A DNA stretch of 64,000 bases from Lysinibacillus macroides (GCF_001281525.1 NZ_LGCI01000010.1:159348-223347); one strand, 5' to 3'. Positions 18,318 through 26,421 are shown, counted from the first letter of the stretch. Notes: generated from the sequence alone by a model not told the origin. Made by a program: numbers and translations.

Positions 18318-18713
18318 ATGAACATTAATAATCTTAATACATTAAATACTTTTACAAATAACAAAATGAATAATGTTGTAGTCACTGTTCCAATAAAGAC
18401 TTCTTTATTTGCAACTGTATTTAATGATTTTTTGAAAGAAAAATCATTAATAATAACTAATTCTAACGATTTGAATTCTTCACTGAAATTACATCTTTCG
18501 GAGGATAAAGTTAATGCAACAGTTGAGCTTGAAGACAAGTATTGTTCACTATGTGGTTCTATGATTGAAGATGATGGTAGTTGTCCACTATGTATTGTAC
18601 CTATGTTTATAACTGGTAACAGCAACCAAACATTTCAAAATCAACATGCTTCACAAGCAAACAATCATTATGCGGAATTTGGAAATAGAATACACAAGCC
18701 TTTTAGAAAGTAA
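18318..18713 (+). CDS. Small zinc-ribbon-like protein in the element
   Basis: The start at 18,318 follows TTCGGAGGATTTAT, an excellent ribosome site, giving 131 residues; an earlier TTG-type extension has no support. The N-terminal half is Asn-rich. The middle carries YCSLCGSMIEDDGSCPLC, two CxxC pairs spaced as in zinc ribbons. The C-terminus is Asn/Gln/His-rich. There is no signal peptide or membrane helix, so it is probably cytoplasmic and nucleic-acid- or protein-binding. Function unknown. Confidence 0.65.
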   Translation: MNINNLNTLNTFTNNKMNNVVVTVPIKTSLFATVFNDFLKEKSLIITNSNDLNSSLKLHLSEDKVNATVELEDKYCSLCGSMIEDDGSCPLCIVPMFITGNSNQTFQNQHASQANNHYAEFGNRIHKPFRK

Positions 18714-19438
18714 AAAAGTGATATTACACATTTTGGGATTTATAGAAAAATTAAACAATTTATTTAAATAGGTGCTTCTTTGTGTCATTATTTAGTTCTA
18801 ATCAATGTCTGTATTATTAATTACTTCAGCAAGCTTTATGTTTGGGGTATATACATTATAAAGTAATAAAAAAGCTATCTCAATTGTCTATCAAATTGGC
18901 TTTTGATGATGGTCTCTTTTATTATAAAAATATACAAGTAGAATATGATAAATTAGATTTTTTATTTCGAATTCCAAAAATTCTGCGCTATAATTTTGGC
19001 ATTTTATAAAAAAATCTGTTGAAGGTTATGAAGGAGAAAATCAATGACACCCTTGGAAATGGTCATTATTCTCTTTCATTTAAAATATTTATACTATCTT
19101 GTTCTTTGACAAAGAAAGCACGAAAGAGAACATCGTGCAGTATATCAAAAAATCAGATAAGTTTTATGAATAGTCAGCTACCAAACAAGTACGCCACGAC
19201 TCTCGCATGAGAATGAGTGAAATCTACTTTGTCTAACACAATCGTGGTAGATTTGTGAGCCATCACCTATCCATAAGATAATGATACTCCCCTACAGTCA
19301 CTGTCCGAGCGTTCAAAGCATCACAGGCTATGAGTAGGGCTGGAAGCAATACTTGCAGAGGTTGAAATACCTGTGGAGCTGTACCAACAGCCATCTGATT
19401 TTCAATTGCTTACAATGTACATGTAAAGAGGAAAGAAC
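18714..19438 (+). other. Gene-poor remnant stretch of the element
   Basis: No intact gene. At 19,018 the sequence GTTGAAGGTTATGAAGG..GACACCCTTG repeats the start of the 17.17-kb remnant. At about 19,342-19,428 a frame reads LEAILAEVEIPVELYQQPSDFQ and stops 10 bp before the next gene, apparently the end of a lost gene. The remaining frames are full of stops. Confidence 0.5.
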
Positions 19439-19696
19439 ATGGGAGCGTTAAAAGGGCTTGCAGAAGCAAAACACAAAGCGAAAGAAACTCGACCAACACA
19501 AGACCTTATAGACATACGACATATCCAAATTCAGCATGACTTACCTGCATTGGAGCGATTAGAAAAATATCTTCAAGACATCCAAAAACCTTACCAATTC
19601 TTGTGTGGGAATGTGACAGTTTATATTCGTTTTTTAGAGGATGGAAACGACTTATCTATGCAATTAAAACGCTACTTTTCAAGCTATAATCACTGA
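19439..19696 (+). CDS. Small protein upstream of the serine recombinase
   Basis: An 85-residue protein starting ten bases after AGAGGAAAG. It is charged, with a helical middle (LPALERLEKYLQDIQ) and a hydrophobic end (VTVYIRFLEDGNDL). It lies 55 bp before the recombinase gene in the same direction. Its position fits an accessory gene of the recombinase module, for example a directionality factor, but I recognise no family. It appears intact although the recombinase is not. Confidence 0.6.
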   Translation: MGALKGLAEAKHKAKETRPTQDLIDIRHIQIQHDLPALERLEKYLQDIQKPYQFLCGNVTVYIRFLEDGNDLSMQLKRYFSSYNH

Positions 19697-19751
19697 AATG
19701 ATAGGTTACACATGATATAATAAAGATGTGATTATGGAGGATTGGAGGAAC

Positions 19752-20741
19752 ATGGTACGAGTTAGAAAAAAGTCAAAAGTTCAGCAACCACGTCAAAAAA
19801 TTTGGTATGTATATGATGGCATGTGGGCTTTAGGTACAATTCATCGTATCTTAACCAATGAAAAGTACATCGGTACAAGGGCAACAACGAGTAATTAGTT
19901 ATAAAATTCATGAAAATTACACCACCAGAAGAAGAATGGTTTGTAGTGGAAAACACGCATGAACCAATTATTGAAAAATCTCTCTTTGAACAAGCACAAA
20001 ATTTACAAAAGCGAGATACTCGTACTGCACCATCTGAAAAGAAAGTCCACCTTTTTTCAGGTTTCCTTCGTTGTCCAGATTGCGGAATGGGCATGACAAG
20101 GAAATGCTACCGCAGACAAACAAAGTCTGGATGGAAAGAATATGCCTACTATATTTGTTCTACTTATGCAGTGAAACATAGAGGGAAATGTACTCGACAT
20201 AGTATGGGTATAGAGGACATCACAGAAGCCGTATTACGGGCGATACAAGCGCAAATCGCACTTGTAGATGGATATGACCACCCTTATCAAACATCCTATT
20301 GTGCGGACAAAATCGAAACAATTAGAACAGTTCTACAAAGCGAAACAACAAGAGTTAGAAAAAATAACAGCCGTCACAGATAATCTGTATATGGATTGGA
20401 AAACTGGCGATATTACCAAAGCTGACTATTTGCGAATGAAAGCAAAATTTGAGCAGAAAGTGAATGAAGTGACACAGGTGATTACCAACCTCGAAACAGA
20501 ACTGGCGACTGTTCAAAAAGGTATTGGTGTGAACCATCCCTATCTCCAAACATTTTTAAAGCATAAAAATATTCAAGCACTTGACCGAGGTTTGTTGGTT
20601 GAGCTGATTGATACAATTTATATTCATGAGAACAAAGAAATGACAATCCAATTTAATTTTGCAGACCAACATCGACATATGTTGGAATTTATTCAACAAA
20701 ACAAGAAGCCAATCATGACAATGAAAAACCAAGTCATGTGA
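19752..20741 (+). pseudogene. Large serine recombinase, catalytic domain deleted and frameshifted
   Basis: The start follows GGAGGATTGGAGGAAC and reads MVRVRKKSKVQQPRQKIW, typical of the N-terminus of ICE serine recombinases. The catalytic resolvase domain that should follow is absent. The frame jumps at once to WALGTIHRILTNEKYIGTRA, the end of the recombinase domain, then stops (19,897). A shifted frame continues EEEWFVVENTHEPIIEKSLF and the zinc beta-ribbon RCPDCGMGMTRKCYR..YYICSTY. A second frameshift near 20,300-20,350 leads to the C-terminal coiled coil and ends at 20,741. With no catalytic serine and two frameshifts it cannot be active. It would have integrated and excised the element through the att ends next to it. 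Confidence 0.88.
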
Positions 20742-20772
20742 TTCGCTGACTTGGTTTTCCTTCTTCGCAAAT

Positions 20773-20796
20773 TTGTCTATATATAGATGCGCCATT
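20773..20796 (+). other. Element end (att site), right
   Basis: The arm TTGTCTATATATAGATGCGC leads to CATT with core TT at 20,795-20,796, then ATPase codons for LLGVN (minus strand). It is the inverted counterpart of the arm at 11,557-11,578; the first ten bases from each end are identical. Confidence 0.8.
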
Positions 20797-20910
20797 AACA
20801 CCAAGGAGAGCAAAAATTTCCCCTTGCTGAACAGCTAATGACAATGGGTGCACAGCCGTTTTCGTGCTATAGATTTTACCTAATCCCTCTACATCAATGG
20901 CAATTGTCAT
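20795..20910 (-). pseudogene. ABC exporter ATPase, 5' part
   Basis: The first 39 codons of the ATPase, MTIAIDVEGLGKIYSTKTAV..EIFALLGVN, with ribosome site AGAGGGGATG. The ATG overlaps the stop of the upstream regulator by the ATGA pattern. After LLGVN the frame enters the integrated element and stops within about 20 codons. The rest of the gene resumes at 11,556. Confidence 0.92.
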
Positions 20911-21344
20911 TCAGCATCCCCTCTTGTATGCTTATTGACCGTCAGTGCTTGATCGAAAAATTTTTGCGTATAGCTCTCTGGTACAATGGCTAGCCCTCGC
21001 TCCTCATCCCCTACAATAATCAGTGAATCGCCTACCTCTATTTTAAATAAATCTCTTGCCTTTTTCGGAATAACGATTTGCCCTCTCTCCCCTACAACTG
21101 CAACACCGAATAAATGCTTGCCCTTCGGTGGAATCCCTAGCCCCATATCACTTTGATAATTGACTAAGTCATCTAATGTGACCTGATATAATCGGGCTAA
21201 TGCTATGCAGCTTTCGATATCAGGCGTTGATTCACCCTTCTCCCATTTCGCCACAGCCTGACGCGATACATTGATTTTTTCTGCTACGTCCTCTTGCGTA
21301 TAGTGATGGTGCTTTCTTAATTCCTTTAAATTCATACATATCAT
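20907..21344 (-). CDS. XRE-AbrB hybrid transcriptional regulator
   Basis: A 145-residue regulator that joins an XRE helix-turn-helix (ELRKHHHYTQEDVAEKINVSRQAVAKWEKGE, residues about 6-37) to an AbrB/SpoVT swapped-hairpin domain (GVAVVGERGQIVIPKKARDLFKI, about 80-125). The start at 21,344 follows AAGGAG with nine-base spacing; a longer frame upstream has no ribosome site. It is translationally coupled (ATGA) to the ABC ATPase, so it most likely controlled that exporter operon, which is now cut by the element. Regulators of this build typically sit at the head of ABC-2 exporter operons. Confidence 0.88.
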   Translation of the reverse strand: MICMNLKELRKHHHYTQEDVAEKINVSRQAVAKWEKGESTPDIESCIALARLYQVTLDDLVNYQSDMGLGIPPKGKHLFGVAVVGERGQIVIPKKARDLFKIEVGDSLIIVGDEERGLAIVPESYTQKFFDQALTVNKHTRGDAE

Positions 21345-21472
21345 CTTTTTCATCTCCTTAAACTTATTATTACGAATGGCTGCTAGATCGTCTATCAACA
21401 AACCATAACATCCATGTTAAGATTCATTGCTTTTTCGCTTTATATACTTTGACTTTCCGAAAATAGAAAAAT

Positions 21473-21511
21473 CCCGAATAGGTCCACTTTTTTAAGTGCC
21501 CACTATTCGGG
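21473..21511 (-). terminator. Terminator after the VOC gene
   Basis: CCCGAATAG pairs with CTATTCGGG, with an inner CACTT/AAGTG stem. On the minus strand ATTTTTCTATTTT follows. Confidence 0.85.
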
Positions 21512-21595
21512 GGTTCGTTCAGGTTTGATCAAAAGGCAGTTATGGTATTTTCTGTAATGGAAATACTACGCTTTAATTAAACATTATACCAATCC

Positions 21596-22360
21596 TTAAA
21601 AATTCAATATTCTTAGGTTTTCTATCAGTAACGGCGGCAGTATTTTACCCTTAGAATCAAGTAACACACGTGTTTCAATCGTATCGCTATTATAAAAATG
21701 GATTGATTGACCATTCTTAAGTGGAATATCAAGTTGATTGGAATTTTTACTAATGCAGTAGAACACTTTTTTTAACCATTCGAAGTCTCGACATGTAAAC
21801 GGTCCGTAAAATTCGACGGACTTTATTCCATTGATACCCTTATTTTCACTATTTGGTACCATTCGCTTGCGCATTTTCTTTTCAATTTGTGGCGTATCGA
21901 CTTGCTGAAACCCTAATTGAAATGGTACTTCGTCAAAATAGGGAAGATATGCATTTTGCCACTTAGCAGAAACGTTAATTAGATTAAAGAAAAAAGGAAA
22001 ACTAATTCTTTCAGGACCAGATATGCCACGGTCACTCAATAAATCAGTAGTTTCTTCAATATTATTAGTTTTGAGAAATAGTCCAATAACACCTCTGTGA
22101 CCAGAATTATACTTATCAACCCAGTCTTTGATCCAACCACCACCATCTTTCGATTTAATATGGATAAATTCAAAATATTCATCTCCTATCCATAAGTTCG
22201 AAGCTTTAAACCCTTTATTTCCTTTACCTTTTGAGGGTGTATAAGGTAACCCTACCTGATTAACTTCCTCAATAAATTGAACATTTTCTTGATATTTCTG
22301 ATCAACATTCACCACAATGTGGTCGATAGAAAATGGATTTATGTTAGACGTTTGTACCAT
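21596..22360 (-). CDS. VOC / glyoxalase-like domain protein
   Basis: A 254-residue cytoplasmic protein of the glyoxalase-like VOC type. The N-terminal half begins SIDHIVVNVDQ and has YFEFIHIKS in the place of metal-ligand strands; the second half (about 165-250) looks like a second, weaker module. Members are hydrolases, isomerases or binding proteins, so the activity is not predictable. The start follows AGGAGGAACTGT. A PadR-type operator half-matching that of the adjacent regulator lies 16 bp upstream of the start, so PadR probably represses it in response to a compound this protein handles. Confidence 0.8.
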   Translation of the reverse strand: MVQTSNINPFSIDHIVVNVDQKYQENVQFIEEVNQVGLPYTPSKGKGNKGFKASNLWIGDEYFEFIHIKSKDGGGWIKDWVDKYNSGHRGVIGLFLKTNNIEETTDLLSDRGISGPERISFPFFFNLINVSAKWQNAYLPYFDEVPFQLGFQQVDTPQIEKKMRKRMVPNSENKGINGIKSVEFYGPFTCRDFEWLKKVFYCISKNSNQLDIPLKNGQSIHFYNSDTIETRVLLDSKGKILPPLLIENLRILNF

Positions 22361-22375
22361 ACAGTTCCTCCTTAT

Positions 22376-22393
22376 ATAGTCAAAGTTGAATAT
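22376..22393 (-). promoter_or_regulatory. PadR-type operator before the VOC gene
   Basis: ATAGTCAAAGTTGAATAT matches the perfect palindrome at 22,973-22,990 in 16 of 18 positions. It lies 16-33 bp before the VOC start, just upstream of its ribosome site. Confidence 0.65.
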
Positions 22394-22414
22394 GTTCCTA
22401 AAAATAAAACCGAT

Positions 22415-22960
22415 CTAATCGGAATTATTTTCTTTATTAATTACACCAATAACACTTTCGATCAACTGACTTTGCAACTCAATTGTTTTTATCATGTGAT
22501 TGATCACAATTGAGGATAGTTCAGATAATTCGCCATTCGTTGCAATTTCTTTTTGTTTCTTTCCTGCAATAATTTCTCTTTTTTCTGTGTTTAAAGTGCT
22601 CATATTGTTCTTAAGTATTGAAATTGCAGACTGATTATCTAATTGATACGCAAAACCAATCCCCGAATATAGATCTCCATTGTATTGAATAGGTGAGGAT
22701 AAGGCATCTTTTATAAGGGATAGTTGATAATCTTGTCCCTTTTGGGTAATTTTGTATTCAGAACGTTGCCGATTACCTGTCATTTCAATGCTTGAAATGA
22801 TGATATATCCCTCCTTTTCTAATTTTTTTATCGCATTATAAATCGAACCCGGTAATACGCCGCTCCATCGTTTGGCATCAGTATTTTCAAGTATTTGCTT
22901 CATCTCATAGCCTGACATGGGGCGTTGACTTAATAACTCCAACACCAATAATTTAATCAT
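22415..22960 (-). CDS. PadR-family transcriptional regulator
   Basis: A 181-residue PadR regulator. The N-terminal winged helix is clear: MIKLLVLELLSQRPMSGYEM, LPGSIYNAIKKLEKEGYI, RSEYKITQKGQ. The helical C-terminal half (about 100-181) serves dimerisation. The start at 22,960 follows TAGGAGCGACAAA; a longer frame would run through its own operator. A perfect 18-bp palindrome lies 13 bp before the start, and a near copy precedes the downstream VOC gene, which points to autoregulation and control of that gene. Confidence 0.9.
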   Translation of the reverse strand: MIKLLVLELLSQRPMSGYEMKQILENTDAKRWSGVLPGSIYNAIKKLEKEGYIIISSIEMTGNRQRSEYKITQKGQDYQLSLIKDALSSPIQYNGDLYSGIGFAYQLDNQSAISILKNNMSTLNTEKREIIAGKKQKEIATNGELSELSSIVINHMIKTIELQSQLIESVIGVINKENNSD

Positions 22961-22972
22961 TTTGTCGCTCCT

Positions 22973-22990
22973 ATATTCAACGTTGAATAT
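22973..22990. promoter_or_regulatory. Operator of the PadR gene
   Basis: Perfect 18-bp palindrome ATATTCAAC-GTTGAATAT directly upstream of the PadR ribosome site, where binding would block transcription or initiation. Confidence 0.75.
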
Positions 22991-23235
22991 ATTATCATAT
23001 AAACTTCCCAAGGATGTCAACACCTTCAATCCTCTTACTTTCTAGCGGAAACAGTAAGAGGATCATTTTTATTTGTTCATTCACAAATCATTGATGTAAT
23101 TAAGCGTGTAAAAATGGTTGGACTAGTGCAATCGACTGGAAATATTCAGTGTCCAAATATAATTATTTTCTCTTTTAAGAATAGATAGCATATTTTTATA
23201 AACAAATACCGAGAATGTGTGAATCGTCTATCTCG

Positions 23236-23365
23236 ATTTTCAATAAGTCTCTTGCCTTTTTCGGAATAACATTTTACCCCCTCTCACCTACAACCGCAAT
23301 ACCGAAAATTACTTGCCCTTCGGCGAAATCCCTAGCTCTATATTAACTCTTTATAAAGAGTGCCC
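23236..23365 (-). pseudogene. Remnant of an XRE-AbrB regulator (AbrB half)
   Basis: About 130 bp closely resembling 21,040-21,180 of the intact XRE-AbrB gene (shared AATAAGTCTCTTGCCTTTTT, CTTGCCCTTCGG, AATCCCTAGC). Here there are substitutions and a lost base, so no frame remains. It appears to be the tail of a paralogue. The rest of 23,030-23,598 shows no other feature. Confidence 0.65.
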
Positions 23366-23598
23366 AGTGCCTTTCTATAATTGATTAAATGAATGTTCTT
23401 CCACAATAACTCGTCTGAAATGGTAGATGGCAATAGTTATCCAAATGAAGTCAATTGAGGTATTATTAAACTAACTAAACAGGATCATTGACACGTGTTG
23501 TAAATTTGTGTTCAACAATTGGGTCAGTATGTATGAATAAGGTAGTGGATAAATTGCTATAAAATAAAAAATATAGGTAAAGGGGATTTAAATGTATT

Positions 23599-24534
23599 AT
23601 GCTGATAATCGTTACAGTTATTATTTCGTTTTCTGTGTTGGGTCTTTCTGTGAGCTTTATTAATCACAAAATACAATTGTCAAAGGAAGAAGAGCTATTT
23701 GTTTCAACTGGACAACTTGTAGAAGTTAATGGTCATCAAATGCATGTTTATACAGAAGGAAAAGGAGAAGATACGCTTGTTTTTATGTCTGGTGGTGGCA
23801 CGAGTTCACCTGCATTAGATTTTAAATCACTTTATTCCCTGTTAAGCGATAAATATAAAATTGTTGTTGTTGAAAAGGCAGGCTATGGATTTAGCGAAGT
23901 CACAGATACTGATCGAGATATTGATACAATTCTAGCTGAAACAAAGGAAGCTCTTTTAAAATCAGGAATGGAAGGACCCTATATTTTATTTCCTCATTCC
24001 ATGTCCGGTATTGAAGCCTTGAAATGGGCACAAGACTACCCTGATGAAATAACCGCTATTATTGGATTAGATATGGCTGTTCCAGTTACATATGAAAAAT
24101 TAAATATCAATATGTTCCTTATTCAATTAGGTGCTTTAGCTGCAAATACTGGCTTAACTAGGTGGATTCCAAATCTATCAGAAAGTTATGCAATAAAATA
24201 TGGAAATTTAACAGATAAAGAGAAAAAGTTGTATAAAATCATCTTTTATCGAAGAACATTGACTAAAGATATGGTCAATGAAATAAATCATATAAAAGCA
24301 AATGCACAAAAAGTAAAAAAAGTCGAAATGCCCGATATTCCAATACTTTTATTTTCATCTAATGGTGAGGGAACTGGTTTTGATAACAAAACTTGGAATG
24401 GAATTCACAATGACTTTATTCGTATGATTGATAATGGGAAAGTCATTGAGTTAGATTCATCTCACTATGTTCATAGTATTGACTATGAGCGAATAGCTAA
24501 GAACTCAGAAGCGTTTATAGAAAGTTTAAAATAG
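23599..24534 (+). CDS. Membrane-anchored alpha/beta hydrolase
   Basis: A 311-residue alpha/beta-hydrolase with an N-terminal membrane anchor (about 1-18). The oxyanion region is FMSGGGTSSPAL, the nucleophile elbow PHSMSGIEA (Ser in HSMSG, about residue 136), an acid in the loop near FSSNGEGTGFD, and the catalytic histidine in SSHYVHSID near the end. Substrate unknown; relatives include esterases and peptidases. The best ribosome site (AAAGGGGATTTAA) is spaced for ATG 23,592, which is in another frame. The visible start at 23,599 is therefore awkward and a small indel near the N-terminus is possible. Confidence 0.85.
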   Translation: MLIIVTVIISFSVLGLSVSFINHKIQLSKEEELFVSTGQLVEVNGHQMHVYTEGKGEDTLVFMSGGGTSSPALDFKSLYSLLSDKYKIVVVEKAGYGFSEVTDTDRDIDTILAETKEALLKSGMEGPYILFPHSMSGIEALKWAQDYPDEITAIIGLDMAVPVTYEKLNINMFLIQLGALAANTGLTRWIPNLSESYAIKYGNLTDKEKKLYKIIFYRRTLTKDMVNEINHIKANAQKVKKVEMPDIPILLFSSNGEGTGFDNKTWNGIHNDFIRMIDNGKVIELDSSHYVHSIDYERIAKNSEAFIESLK

Positions 24535-24610
24535 CTAGTGCTTTAATAGCTCAAAAAGACATAAGCTTGAAATAGAGATGGGGAAATTTCAAAAAAAGTG
24601 CGAAGCTCGT

Positions 24611-24870
24611 CTATTTTAATAACATGGTAATTTTAGAACTTCCATTTGTTGTATTATAGTATGTCCATGATCCATCTGTAATGCCCAGTGTTGAAATTGT
24701 AGATTGAGTGTTTATTTCTTCACTTTCGATAACATTTTCAATCAGAATTTATGGTAATGAACCTCAATTTTATGTCCTTCTTCATCTGTTGTAGTAACAT
24801 ACCTATAAACAGTTGGTTCTTCGACTATTGCATTATTTATTGCAGCATATAATTCTTCATCATTAGGAGG
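24611..24870 (-). pseudogene. Frameshifted remnant of an unknown gene
   Basis: On the minus strand one frame reads PPNDEELYAAINNAIVEEPTV..YRYVTTTDEEGHKIEVHYHKF and stops; another continues IENVIESEEINTQ..ITDGSWTYYNTTNGSS and stops at 24,611. A single shift near 24,747 joins them. The protein family is not recognised and no start is present. Confidence 0.6.
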
Positions 24871-24877
24871 TGTCGTT

Positions 24878-25270
24878 ATAAGAACTTTCATACTCCTTGC
24901 AAGTTGTCTGTTGATCCTAGCTGCCTGTGCTTCTCAAAATATCGACAAAGAACATCTTGCATATATAGAAAATTTAGGCTGGACGATTCAATCATTTGAT
25001 TCAACTGAGCAAGTAACACTAGCATTAGCACCTGAAACGATCGCAAACTACGAAGAAGCTACTATCACTTTTATAGAAGAGTATATCGGGAAAGAAGTAA
25101 CTATAACAAGCTATACATTAAAGGAAAAAGATCCTGAAAACGATCAGCTCCTTGTATACATCTATGAGCATCAAGGAGAAATCATTGGCACTATCGGAAA
25201 AATACAGAATGCTACACCAGGTATATTTAACCCTGCCAATAAAGCAGGGCTAGAAATACAATTTTTTTAA
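24878..25270 (+). CDS. Small lipoprotein with a missing canonical start codon
   Basis: The frame reads RTFILLASCLLILAACASQN, a lipoprotein signal with lipobox LAAC, then about 110 residues including HLAYIENLGWTIQSF and KDPENDQLLVYIYEHQGEIIGTIG. This resembles DUF4830-type proteins. AGGAGG at 24,865-24,870 is spaced perfectly for the codon at 24,878-24,880, but that codon is ATA. The next usable codon, TTG at 24,911, would cut the signal sequence in half. Either ATA is used or the gene has lost its start. The flanking genes on both sides are broken, which favours decay. Confidence 0.6.
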   Translation: MRTFILLASCLLILAACASQNIDKEHLAYIENLGWTIQSFDSTEQVTLALAPETIANYEEATITFIEEYIGKEVTITSYTLKEKDPENDQLLVYIYEHQGEIIGTIGKIQNATPGIFNPANKAGLEIQFF

Positions 25271-25284
25271 AAAAGGGTGCAGGA

Positions 25285-25635
25285 ATGAAAAAATTGGTAT
25301 TACCCACTTTGCTTATTGCTTTTTTGAATGGCTTCTTGGTAATCTAGCGGGAAAAGTGATTATGGTCGGAGAACAATACGCCATGATGCCACGAGTGGAG
25401 CGAAGATAATATTGACATAAAAAGCTTGGGTTCTTCAGATATAAACGAATTAGCGGATGAATTTCCAATGTTAGAGGTAGAAAAAGAGGTAAGTTTAAAG
25501 TTTAACATTGACCAAAATCCTTTGTCTATTACTGTGATTCAATAGCATGAGGACGGTTCAAGTGATGTTGTTGAAATGGACAATCATCAACTAACAATGC
25601 CAACGAAAGAAGGCTATTATATTTATGAACTTTAA
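25285..25635 (+). pseudogene. Decayed secreted-protein gene
   Basis: It starts MKKLVLPTLLIAFLNGFLVI behind GTGCAGGA and stops. Further on, the frame DIKSLGSSDINELADEF..VSLKFNIDQNPLSITVIQ, stop, HEDGSSDVVEMDN..TKEGYYIYEL ends at 25,635. Several stops and a frameshift break it. It probably formed an operon with the preceding lipoprotein. Confidence 0.65.
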
Positions 25636-25734
25636 ACAATAAAAGAATCTTTTATTTTTGATGTTGATGTCAAGTAAACTGCCGTAATTGCCAGGGTAGT
25701 AATAATTTATTGTGAATAGTTATATATAGAAGCT

Positions 25735-25771
25735 AGGGCTGACCAAAAGTATGATCTTTTTGGTCAGCCCT
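25735..25771. terminator. Bidirectional terminator
   Basis: AGGGCTGACCAAAA paired with TTTTGGTCAGCCCT around a short loop. It ends next to the stop of the minus-strand gene at 25,772. Confidence 0.85.
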
Positions 25772-26164
25772 TTAAAATGTTGCGTTAGAAGGAACTTTAA
25801 TCAGCACATAGCGCGATGTCCACATCTCTGTACTAACAATTAAACGCTCACCATTTTTTTCAAAGAAAAGACCGCTACCATTCTTCTCGTTGAATTCCCA
25901 TCCATTACGACTAATGAATTGCTTGATCGTTTCATCTGCTGCTAACATACCCTTTTCAGGATTCTTTGTCATATACCAAGTTACATTGGAATTAGTTCCG
26001 ATTTCTACAATCTTTTGGTTGGATGTCTTTAGTTTTTGAAGCGCTTCTTTTGATGTTAGAGCATCTAGTGGAAGCGCAGGGTAATACCATTTATTAACAA
26101 ACCCTAAGGTTATAACACCCACTATAAGAATTAGTAGCACTACCCCAACTTTTTTCAACTTCAC
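25772..26164 (-). CDS. Hypothetical membrane-anchored protein
   Basis: A 130-residue protein with one N-terminal membrane helix (residues about 6-23) and an extracellular domain with EIGTNSNVTWYMTKNPE and FISRNGWEFNEKNGSGLFFEK. I do not recognise the family. It lies 14 bp downstream of the 26,179-26,421 gene in the same direction, so the two are probably co-transcribed, and it ends at a terminator. Confidence 0.7.
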   Translation of the reverse strand: MKLKKVGVVLLILIVGVITLGFVNKWYYPALPLDALTSKEALQKLKTSNQKIVEIGTNSNVTWYMTKNPEKGMLAADETIKQFISRNGWEFNEKNGSGLFFEKNGERLIVSTEMWTSRYVLIKVPSNATF

Positions 26165-26178
26165 TCACCCCATTGTTT

Positions 26179-26421
26179 CTATTTCAAATCACGCCATATT
26201 ATTACCTTCTTTTCTAAAAACCAAAAAGCCATTGTTAGCATCAATAAGAACAACGGTATAAAACCAATAGATTGCCAAGCATTATTTGCACCCCAAAAAT
26301 AAGCTGCAACAGGTATGCATGTAATTGTACTAATAAGCATAAATATCCATGAACACTTCACAACGGCTAAAACAAGGGCAAAAATAGCAACAACGAAAGA
26401 CATACTCCACAGTAATAGCAT
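26179..26421 (-). CDS. Small integral membrane protein
   Basis: An 80-residue protein with three hydrophobic helices (MLLLWSMSFVVAIFALVLAV, WIFMLISTITCIPVAAYFW, IGFIPLFLLMLTMAFWFL). The start at 26,421 follows GAGAGGAGGACTATAT; the six extra upstream codons would include the ribosome site. Function unknown. A decayed copy of this gene lies at about 33,460-33,620. Confidence 0.75.
   Translation of the reverse strand: MLLLWSMSFVVAIFALVLAVVKCSWIFMLISTITCIPVAAYFWGANNAWQSIGFIPLFLLMLTMAFWFLEKKVIIWRDLK

Larger units (their letters stand above)
11555..20796 (+). mobile_element. Decayed integrative conjugative element with serine recombinase, inserted in an ABC ATPase gene
   Basis: A 9.24-kb segment bounded by a TT (AA on the minus strand) core at 11,555-11,556 and 20,795-20,796. 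Removing it restores the ATPase frame exactly. Its two ends carry matching inverted arms, TTGTCTATAT and its complement, as expected for the attP halves of a large serine integrase. Inside are a Tn916/ICEBs1-like oriT, fragments of a TcpC-like transfer protein, two RadC-like remnants, a sigma-70-like pseudogene, a surface protein, small secreted or zinc-ribbon proteins, and a damaged serine recombinase next to one end. This fits a degraded Tn916-superfamily element that uses a serine rather than tyrosine recombinase. Loss of the catalytic domain means it should no longer excise by itself. Confidence 0.85.

Noticed and set aside
19019-19210. 63-codon frame in the element
   Set aside because: It starts inside a repeated remnant sequence, has no ribosome site before it and no coding signature.
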